A DNA stretch of 9,478 nt from an uncultured Clostridia bacterium (GTDB lineage: Bacteria; Bacillota; Clostridia; TANB77; CAG-508), in assembly GCA_934169775.1 (NCBI GenBank), contig CAKPOI010000043.1, positions 1 through 9,478 of the forward strand, written 5' to 3'. How positions within the stretch are numbered: position 1 is the stretch's first letter; every line of letters starts with the position of its first letter. A model generated the notes under the pieces. That model did not search any database. It saw nothing but the letters and a program-made list of their open reading frames with translations, and was not told the DNA's origin. Below are positions 1-4,622 of this stretch, piece by piece. The position numbers were made by a program, and so were the translations under genes.

Positions 1-224
1 GATGGTGATACATTATTTATTGCATCTATCATTTCTTGTAAAGTATCTTCTTCATCTTTATTTGCTTGATTTGTTTTTTCTTTAGCCTCTGCTGCTCTTT
101 TTAATATTCCGTTGTCTCCACTTAGTGCTGCAATCGTTACTCCTGCAAGTATTAGAAGTACAATGATTGTAATTACTAATGCTATTAGTGTAATTCCTCT
201 TGTGTTTTTCTTCGTTTTGTTCAT
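1..224 (-). CDS. Type IV prepilin-like protein with N-terminal methylation motif (partial)
   Basis: The frame starts with ATG at 224 and runs off the left edge of the window after 74 codons. The N-terminus reads MNKTKKNTRGITLIALVITI and continues with a hydrophobic stretch to about residue 32. This is a short basic leader ending in Gly10, followed by a class III (prepilin) signal-like helix. The position usually held by Glu5 of mature pilins lies in ITLIA, so the strict Glu is absent, as in many clostridial pilin-like proteins. After the helix comes the common SGDNGIL segment, then an Ala/Lys/Glu-rich amphipathic helix (RAAEAKEKTNQANKDEED). An AGGGAG ribosome binding site lies 8 nt before the ATG. 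By family knowledge such proteins are cleaved after Gly by a prepilin peptidase and packed into pilus or pseudopilus fibres, or stay as membrane-anchored surface proteins. The globular C-terminal part is outside the window, so the precise role is unknown. Confidence 0.8.
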   Translation of the reverse strand, partial: MNKTKKNTRGITLIALVITIIVLLILAGVTIAALSGDNGILKRAAEAKEKTNQANKDEEDTLQEMIDAINNVSP

Positions 225-259
225 TTCAAAATCTCCCTTCTTTTCTTAAACTATTTTTT

Positions 260-433
260 ATTAAGCTTTGAACTTAACAAAAAAGCAGAAAATTATCTTT
301 ACTTACAGTATTAACGGTTTTGTAAGTCTTTATACATTATCTAGAAAACTTTTTTAATAATTCTGTATTGCATTTTTTGTTTGTATATGCTATAAAATTA
401 ATTGTACATTTTTATTAAAGTTCAAAGATTAAT
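260..433. repeat. Separated inverted repeat, 16 nt arms
   Basis: ATTAAGCTTTGAACTT at 260-275 is the reverse complement, with one mismatch, of AAGTTCAAAGATTAAT at 418-433; the inner 10 bases match perfectly. The arms flank the probable promoter zone of the pilin-like gene and may be paired sites for a regulator. In such AT-rich DNA chance is a fair alternative. Confidence 0.35.
368..396 (+). promoter_or_regulatory. Candidate sigma-A promoter, distal to glmS
   Basis: TTGCAT (-35, 368-373), a 17-bp spacer ending in TGC (extended -10 element), then TATAAA (-10, 391-396). The hexamers and spacing are good, but the start point would lie about 295 nt before glmS, giving a long AU-rich leader. It may be a genuine upstream glmS promoter or a chance match. 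Confidence 0.4.
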
Positions 434-636
434 TCCTTTTCTCAAAAGTTTTTATATCAAATATAACCTTTTTAACCATATTTTCAAAAAACTTTCTTGA
501 TAAAATTTCAAGTTTTTATATAATTATTCTATCATATCAAACCCACTAATAGAACAAACTAAAAGTACACCTTTGCATAATTTTAGTTTTTAACCATTAT
601 CTAATAATTTATCATTAAATAAATAATAAAAAAGTA

Positions 637-665
637 TTGCACAAAAAAACTTTTTATTATATATT
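637..665 (+). promoter_or_regulatory. Candidate proximal glmS promoter
   Basis: TTGCAC (-35, 637-642), 17-bp spacer, TATATT (-10, 660-665, 5 of 6 consensus). Transcription would start near 672, giving a leader of about 26 nt that carries the AAAGGAGG site. The -35 match is weak (3 of 6), so confidence is limited. Confidence 0.4.
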
Positions 666-682
666 ATAAAATAAATACATAT

Positions 683-690
683 AAAGGAGG
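683..690 (+). promoter_or_regulatory. Ribosome binding site of glmS
   Basis: AAAGGAGG is a full anti-16S match, 7 nt before the ATG at 698. It fixes the start so that Cys follows the initiator Met, as the enzyme requires. Confidence 0.9.
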
Positions 691-697
691 CAAAATT

Positions 698-1615
698 ATG
701 TGTGGAATAATAGGATATATAGGAATAAAAAAAGCAAGTCCAATTTTATTAGCAGGACTTAATAGATTAGAATACAGAGGATACGATTCAGCAGGTATTT
801 CAACAATAGAAAAAGATGGAATTCATGTTGTAAAAGATAAAGGAAGAGTAAAAAATTTAGAAAAAAATCCAGAAATAAATACATTAGAAGGAACAATTGG
901 AATAGGTCACACCAGATGGGCAACACATGGAAAACCTTCAAAAGAAAATGCACATCCACATCAAGACAACAGTAAAACATTTAGTATAGTACATAATGGA
1001 ATAATAGAAAACTATAATGATCTGCACAATTTTTTAGAAAAAAACGGATATCATTTCTATTCTGACACAGATACAGAAATTATCCCTAACTTAATTCACT
1101 ATTATTATGAAAAAGAATTAAAGTTAAATAGTGAAAAAAATATTTCTACATTTTTAACAGCTGTAAAAAATTGCTGTTCAGATTTAAAAGGCAGTTTTGC
1201 ACTGGAAATTCTATGTAAAGATTTCCCACAAAACATGATTGTTGTAAGAAAAGACAGCCCCTTAGTTATTGGAACTTGTGAAGAAGAAAAATACATTTCA
1301 TCAGATATTCCAGCAATACTTTCTTATACTAGAGATTTTTATTTGCTAAACGATCTAGAATATGTTGTTTTAGACAATAAGCACGCTACTTTCTATAATA
1401 ATAATTTAGAAATTTTGCAAAAAGACACTTGTAATATTGAATGGAACGCAACAGCAAGTGAAAAAAATGGATATGAAGATTTTATGTCTAAGGAAATAGA
1501 TGAACAACCAACAGCAATCAGAGAAACTATTGGTTCAAGAATAAATATAAATGATTTACATTGTGAAATATCAGAATTACCTTTAACAAAAGAGTATTTG
1601 CGGAACAATAAATAA
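698..1615 (+). CDS. glmS: GlmS N-terminal fragment: class II glutamine amidotransferase domain
   Basis: This 305-residue frame holds the complete N-terminal nucleophile glutaminase domain. Cys2 becomes the N-terminal nucleophile after Met removal (MCGIIGYIG). Other glutamine-site motifs are LNRLEYRGYDSAG (21-33), GHTRWATHG (70-78), VHNGIIENY (98-106) and SDTDTE (122-127). This domain releases ammonia from glutamine for channelling to the sugar-binding half. The frame continues past it into the interdomain linker (FMSKEIDEQPTAIRETI), the usual GlmS hinge, then meets a premature TAA at 1613-1615. The last four residues (NNK and the residue at the shift) are out of family register. On its own the product could hydrolyse glutamine but not make glucosamine-6-phosphate. 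Confidence 0.9.
   Translation: MCGIIGYIGIKKASPILLAGLNRLEYRGYDSAGISTIEKDGIHVVKDKGRVKNLEKNPEINTLEGTIGIGHTRWATHGKPSKENAHPHQDNSKTFSIVHNGIIENYNDLHNFLEKNGYHFYSDTDTEIIPNLIHYYYEKELKLNSEKNISTFLTAVKNCCSDLKGSFALEILCKDFPQNMIVVRKDSPLVIGTCEEEKYISSDIPAILSYTRDFYLLNDLEYVVLDNKHATFYNNNLEILQKDTCNIEWNATASEKNGYEDFMSKEIDEQPTAIRETIGSRININDLHCEISELPLTKEYLRNNK
1587..1612 (+). other. Frameshift window in glmS
   Basis: The change from the first reading frame to the second must happen between the stop of the downstream frame at 1584-1586 and the stop of the upstream frame at 1613-1615. Alignment by motif puts it at CGGAACA (1601-1607), where one extra A restores the frame. The site has no long homopolymer and no recognised +1 slippery motif such as CTT-TGA. 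The CGG arginine codon is rare in such AT-rich DNA, so ribosome slippage cannot be wholly excluded. Confidence 0.75.
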
Positions 1616-1643
1616 AATCTACATTATTGCATGTGGTACAGCA

Positions 1644-2555
1644 ATGCATGCAGGACTAAGTGGAAAAAATGCAATTGAAAAATTATGCAGAATCCCTGTA
1701 GAAGTTGATATTGCATCAGAATTCCGCTACAGAAATCCAATTATTGATGAAAAAACTTTATCAATATTTATTTCTCAATCAGGAGAAACAGCAGATACAA
1801 TCGCCGCATTAAAACTAGCAAAATCACAAGGAAGTAAAACAATTGCAATTTCAAATGTAATTGGAAGTTCAATAACCAGAGAAGCTGATTACTCTATTTA
1901 CACTCATGCAGGACCAGAAATAGCAGTTGCTTCTACAAAAGCTTACACATCACAAGTTGTCCTTATTAATATTTTAGCAATTTATTTTGCCGAAATTTTG
2001 AACAGCTATTCAAAAGAAAACTTAACAGAATTAAAAAAAGAAATTTTGAATTTACCAAAAAAATTAGAAGAAACTTTAAAATGTAAAGAAAACATCAAAA
2101 ACTTTGCAAAAAAAATATATCAAGAAAAAGATATCTTCTTCTTAGGTCGAGGAATTGATGAAATCATTGCAAAAGAAGGTTCTTTAAAACTAAAAGAAAT
2201 TTCATACATTCATTCAGAAAGCTATGCAGCTGGAGAATTAAAACATGGACCAATTGCCCTAATAGAAAACAATGTAACTGTAATTGGAATTTTGACAGAC
2301 TCTAATTTAGTTGAAAAAACTATTAGCAATTTGCAAGAAGTAATAACAAGAGGTGCAAAAACACTAATTATTACTAATCAAGATTTTAATTATAATATGT
2401 TTAATGAAGTAATAGAAATACCTAAAACATCAAGCTTTTTATCACCTGTTTTAGCTATTATTCCTTTACAATTACTTGCATATTATATTTCCAAAGAAAA
2501 AGGATTAGATGTAGATAAACCTAGAAATTTAGCTAAATCTGTTACTGTAGAATAA
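1644..2555 (+). CDS. glmS: GlmS C-terminal fragment: two SIS (sugar isomerase) domains
   Basis: From the first ATG this frame gives 303 residues, but family sequence begins further upstream (INKIYIIACGTA), so the ATG at 1644 is not a natural start; no ribosome binding site precedes it. SIS1 carries SQSGETADT (44-52), the phosphosugar-binding loop, and AGPEIAVASTKAYT (89-102). SIS2 carries EGSLKLKEISYIHSE (178-192) and YAAGELKHGP (194-203). Glu178, Lys182, Glu185 and His201 match E. coli Glu481, Lys485, Glu488 and His504. The C-terminal tail DKPRNLAKSVTVE keeps Lys298, equivalent to the Schiff-base Lys603. This half converts fructose-6-phosphate to glucosamine-6-phosphate with the ammonia from the glutaminase domain. 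All isomerase residues are intact, so only the frameshift separates it from a working enzyme. Confidence 0.9.
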   Translation: MHAGLSGKNAIEKLCRIPVEVDIASEFRYRNPIIDEKTLSIFISQSGETADTIAALKLAKSQGSKTIAISNVIGSSITREADYSIYTHAGPEIAVASTKAYTSQVVLINILAIYFAEILNSYSKENLTELKKEILNLPKKLEETLKCKENIKNFAKKIYQEKDIFFLGRGIDEIIAKEGSLKLKEISYIHSESYAAGELKHGPIALIENNVTVIGILTDSNLVEKTISNLQEVITRGAKTLIITNQDFNYNMFNEVIEIPKTSSFLSPVLAIIPLQLLAYYISKEKGLDVDKPRNLAKSVTVE

Positions 2556-2566
2556 TTTTATTAAAT

Positions 2567-2587
2567 TGTAGTCTAAAAAATACTACA
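2567..2587. terminator. Weak hairpin just after glmS
   Basis: TGTAGT (2567-2572) pairs with ACTACA (2582-2587) around a 9-nt A-rich loop, 11 nt after the glmS stop. There is no real U-tract on either side. It may be a processing or weak termination hairpin; the stronger terminator lies further on. Confidence 0.3.
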
Positions 2588-2695
2588 TTTCAATTAGAAC
2601 AAAAGCGGACATTAATAACATTTGCACTTATTAAAACATTTTAAAGTCTGCGTATTTGTTCGCACGCAAAATTTATACAATTTTTCAAATAGATA

Positions 2696-2735
2696 AAAAA
2701 ATATACTAAGAATTTAAATTCATAGTATATTTTTT
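2696..2735. terminator. Bidirectional intrinsic terminator between glmS and the GNAT-DUF402 gene
   Basis: A 13-nt arm AAAAAATATACTA (2696-2708) is perfectly complementary to TAGTATATTTTTT (2723-2735). The apparent loop is itself the palindrome GAATTTAAATTC (2710-2721) inside one A-A mismatch. An A-run on one side and a T-run on the other give a U-tract in both directions. This fits shared termination of the convergent glmS (+) and GNAT-DUF402 (-) genes; the latter's stop codon lies only 2 nt away. Confidence 0.85.
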
Positions 2736-2737
2736 GT

Positions 2738-3787
2738 TTATGATAATTCTTTAAAATAATAATCAGTAAAATCTTTTAATTTATCAATATTACCATTTAA
2801 TTTATTCATCAAATTTCTAGCTTCAAGATATGCCATATCATAATCACTTTTACTAACTTCAAATCTATTAAATGCTTTTTCTAAATCCTCTTCATCAATT
2901 AAACTTATTTTTCCATCATCTGAAACAACAACATCTAAATATAAATCATCTTCAAATGGTAATTCATTTTCATTTCCAATTCTTCTTGCAATATCAAAAT
3001 ACCATTCAACATTTTCATTTTCTGCGGTATAAACAGCAGTAAGTTTAATTTTTGAACTATAATCATAAAATTCTAACCATTTATATCCTTCATCTAATAT
3101 GACTTTTCCATCTGGTATAATCATTTTACCATTAATATTAGCAAATTTATAATATACAACATCTCCAACAAATTTACTATTATTTACCGATCTAATTTTG
3201 TAATCTATATCTTTTGCCCTTTCTCTAAGATATGTATATGCAATCCTCTTTTTCAAACTTATCCAATAATTTTGGATTATTTCCCCATCTATACAAACTT
3301 CATCAGTAAATACTCCTCCATTATTTATAATACTTTTTGCAGAGCCTATATTATTTTTATTACAATCCATTAAAACATTATCTATTCCAAACTCTTTACA
3401 TTTTTCAAGTGCTAACCTTATTTGTTCTGTTGCATATCCTTTTCTTCTTTCTGATGGTCGTACACTGTCCCCTATATGTCCTCCATGTTTAAGTAAGTGC
3501 TCATTTAACCAATGTCTAATTTGCAAATTTCCCACTATTTTATTATCGCTCTTTCTTACTGTTAAATATAATGTAGATGGCACTCTATTACTTTCTTTAC
3601 CTGGGTTTACATCATTTTTTATTTTTTCTAACCATTCATCAAAGTTCTTTATTTTGTGTAATCCGCCACTTCCATTAAGTTCAGGCTCTCCATTATCTAT
3701 AAATTCTTGTAAATATTCTTCTACTTGCTCTTTGTATTCATAAGTTGGGAAAACTAATTCTAATTCCTCTCTTTCATTTTTTAGCAT
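2738..3787 (-). CDS. GNAT N-acetyltransferase fused to a DUF402 (FomD/Ntdp-like) domain
   Basis: This 349-residue soluble protein has two recognisable parts. Residues about 8-178 form a GNAT acetyltransferase of the COG3981 type: LYLTVRKSDNKIVGNLQIRH (74-92) is the beta2-beta4 region, and GDSVRPSERRKGYATEQI (106-123) is motif A with the acetyl-CoA loop R-R-K-G-Y-A. The later stretch NVLMDCNKNNIGSAKSIINNGG (137-158) is motif B. Residues about 185-340 match DUF402: YKWLEFYDY (235-243), WYFDIARR (262-269), DDLYLDVVV (280-288) and IDEEDLEKAF (297-306). The last three supply the acidic cluster that in FomD and Ntdp relatives binds the metal for hydrolysing nucleotide phosphoanhydrides or CMP-phosphonates. 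Substrates of both domains are unknown here. The start is ATG with AAAGGAG 13 nt upstream, a rather long gap, but no better in-frame start is seen. It appears monocistronic, with its own promoter and terminator. Confidence 0.88.
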   Translation of the reverse strand: MLKNEREELELVFPTYEYKEQVEEYLQEFIDNGEPELNGSGGLHKIKNFDEWLEKIKNDVNPGKESNRVPSTLYLTVRKSDNKIVGNLQIRHWLNEHLLKHGGHIGDSVRPSERRKGYATEQIRLALEKCKEFGIDNVLMDCNKNNIGSAKSIINNGGVFTDEVCIDGEIIQNYWISLKKRIAYTYLRERAKDIDYKIRSVNNSKFVGDVVYYKFANINGKMIIPDGKVILDEGYKWLEFYDYSSKIKLTAVYTAENENVEWYFDIARRIGNENELPFEDDLYLDVVVSDDGKISLIDEEDLEKAFNRFEVSKSDYDMAYLEARNLMNKLNGNIDKLKDFTDYYFKELS

Positions 3788-3839
3788 ATTTATAGTACAT
3801 CTCCTTTTATAAATATTTATACAATTTAAAACTACATTT

Positions 3840-3869
3840 ATATTAGCATATATTTTTTTTATTTGTCAA
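3840..3869 (-). promoter_or_regulatory. Sigma-A promoter of the GNAT-DUF402 gene
   Basis: Read on the minus strand: a perfect TTGACA (-35, 3869-3864), 18-bp spacer ending TGC (extended -10), then TAATAT (-10, 3845-3840, 4 of 6). It lies between the bofA stop and the gene start, giving a leader of about 45 nt. It is the clearest -35 in the window and indicates expression independent of bofA. Confidence 0.65.
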
Positions 3870-3877
3870 TAGATTAA

Positions 3878-4144
3878 TTACCCTACTAATAGTTTAATAA
3901 TAATTAAAATAACAGCACCAGGCAGACCCAAAAATCCAACCAAAACACTAGTAAAAAAATTAAGCCCTATATGAAATCCAAAATTAGCTCCAACAAGATT
4001 TATAATAAAAATAACAAGACCGCCAATAATAGAATTTAAAACTAATTTTAATATTTTTTTAATCGGAACTATAAAAATTCTTCCAAATAAAAACAAAAAA
4101 CATATACAAGCCAAATATGTAATAACATTTGTATTTAAATCCAT
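3878..4144 (-). CDS. bofA: BofA-family pro-sigma-K processing inhibitor
   Basis: This 88-residue membrane protein has hydrophobic segments at about 7-26, 35-55 and 60-86. Diagnostic BofA features are LNSIIGGLVIFIINLVG (36-52) and the C-terminal GLNFFTSVLVGFLGLPGAV (60-78). In Bacillus, BofA sits in the outer forespore membrane with SpoIVFA and holds the SpoIVFB protease inactive until sigma-K is needed. The length matches the family (about 87 residues). A GGGGA site lies 10 nt before the ATG. It follows the YaaL-like gene by about 31 nt on the same strand, the same order as yaaL-bofA in B. subtilis, so the two probably share a transcript. Homologues also occur in Firmicutes not proven to sporulate, so the gene suggests but does not show endospore formation. 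Confidence 0.88.
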   Translation of the reverse strand: MDLNTNVITYLACICFLFLFGRIFIVPIKKILKLVLNSIIGGLVIFIINLVGANFGFHIGLNFFTSVLVGFLGLPGAVILIIIKLLVG

Positions 4145-4175
4145 TAAACATCAATCCCCTATCATTAGATGTCTC

Positions 4176-4463
4176 TTAAATCACATTTTCTTCATCTGTA
4201 GATAAACGATATTCTATATCTTTTATAAAGTGAACATTTAATCCTTTTATTTTGGCCATTTTTATTAAATAATTTAATTTTGCCTGATTAGCTTTAATTT
4301 CATAAATATAATAATCAATTAAATCAGAATCAGCAAATTCATAATTATTATTTGCAAATTCCAAATCTTTACGAGTTTTAACAATATTACGTATTAAATC
4401 ACTATCATCATTAATATCAATTTTTTCAACAATAGGTATATCTTTTCTAAAAAATTCTTGCAT
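4176..4463 (-). CDS. yaaL: YaaL-like DUF2508 protein
   Basis: The conserved core DLIDYYIYEIKANQAKLNYL, followed by IKMAKIKG (residues 47-74 from the chosen start), is the DUF2508/YaaL signature: an LID-IYE helix followed by a second helix ending in AK-x-KG. The protein is small, charged and probably helical; its biochemical function is unknown. The open frame extends to an ATG at 4541 (121 residues), but that start has no ribosome binding site. AAAGGA at 4481-4476 abuts ATG 4475 and lies 12 nt before ATG 4463, so the 95-residue form starting MQEFFRKD is preferred. The extra upstream residues also look unlike the family. It sits directly before bofA, as in Bacillus, where recR precedes it; here a divergent coupling-ATPase gene lies upstream instead. 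Confidence 0.8.
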   Translation of the reverse strand: MQEFFRKDIPIVEKIDINDDSDLIRNIVKTRKDLEFANNNYEFADSDLIDYYIYEIKANQAKLNYLIKMAKIKGLNVHFIKDIEYRLSTDEENVI

Positions 4464-4475
4464 AATAAATTTCAT

Positions 4476-4481
4476 TCCTTT
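4476..4481 (-). promoter_or_regulatory. Ribosome binding site deciding the yaaL start
   Basis: AAAGGA on the minus strand directly touches ATG 4475 and stands 12 nt from ATG 4463. Only the latter leaves room for a ribosome, which argues against both the 4541 and 4475 starts. Confidence 0.6.
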
Positions 4482-4488
4482 CAATTTT

Positions 4489-4519
4489 ATTATATGTACA
4501 AGCCAGAAAAATATTCCAA
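4489..4519 (-). promoter_or_regulatory. Possible yaaL-bofA promoter
   Basis: A perfect TATAAT (4494-4489, minus strand) with a partial -35, TTGGAA (4519-4514), at a long 19-bp spacing. It lies inside the 5' extension of the longer yaaL frame. If used, it gives a very short leader starting at the AAAGGA site and supports the shorter protein. Confidence 0.35.
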
Positions 4520-4526
4520 AAAACTC

Positions 4527-4555
4527 TTGATTTTTTGGCATTTTTATAGGATAAT
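4527..4555 (+). promoter_or_regulatory. Candidate promoter of the coupling-ATPase gene
   Basis: TTGATT (-35, 4527-4532), 17-bp spacer, GATAAT (-10, 4550-4555, 5 of 6). The start near 4562 gives a leader of about 60 nt with GAAAGGA 8 nt before the ATG. An overlapping alternative -35, TTGGCA (4535-4540), has poorer -10 partners. It is back-to-back with the yaaL promoter. Confidence 0.45.
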
Positions 4556-4622
4556 ATATATGTACATTTTTATGTGCAAATAGTAAAAAAATTACACTTT
4601 AAATATAGAAAGGACAATAAAA

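Larger units (their letters stand above)
225..697. other. AT-rich intergenic region between divergent pilin-like gene and glmS
   Basis: This 473-base gap carries no convincing gene on either strand. It holds the leader of the pilin-like gene, two candidate plus-strand promoters (368-396 and 637-665), and an inverted pair of near-identical 16-mers (260-275 and 418-433, 15 of 16 matching). No GC-containing core like that of the glmS ribozyme is visible before glmS. Confidence 0.6.
698..2555 (+). pseudogene. glmS: glmS, glucosamine-6-phosphate synthase, interrupted by a +1 frameshift
   Basis: The two neighbouring open frames (698-1615 and 1644-2555) together make one glutamine:fructose-6-phosphate aminotransferase (isomerising). 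This cytoplasmic enzyme makes glucosamine-6-phosphate, the first step toward UDP-GlcNAc and peptidoglycan. Every domain is present: class II glutaminase, SIS1, SIS2 and the conserved C-terminus (DKPRNLAKSVTVE). The frames meet at TTG-CGG-A-ACA-ATA-AAT-AAA. Removing one A (1604 or 1605) gives EYLRTINKIYIIACGTAMHAG, exactly the expected linker into SIS1. The repaired protein would have 618 residues, in line with the roughly 600-610 typical of GlmS. All other positions look intact and the catalytic residues are conserved. A recent mutation or, more likely, an assembly or base-calling error is therefore favoured over old decay. GlmS is normally essential, which argues the same way. Confidence 0.85.

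Noticed and set aside
500..697. glmS ribozyme upstream of glmS
   Set aside because: The region is almost free of G and C and lacks the conserved GC-rich core and pseudoknot stems expected of the ribozyme.
759..980. Minus-strand open frame inside glmS
   Set aside because: It is a shadow of the clear GlmS glutaminase frame, with Leu/Phe-rich antisense composition and no ribosome binding site.
1587..1612. Programmed +1 frameshift as the preferred explanation for split glmS
   Set aside because: There is no known shift motif, stimulatory structure or stop-codon arrangement, and GlmS is not known to use recoding; kept only as a low-probability alternative.
2600..2665. Small structured RNA (GCGGAC pairing with GTCTGC, and GCGT/ACGC) between glmS and its terminator
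   Set aside because: The stems are short, widely separated and include a G-U pair; there is no promoter and no recognised RNA family.
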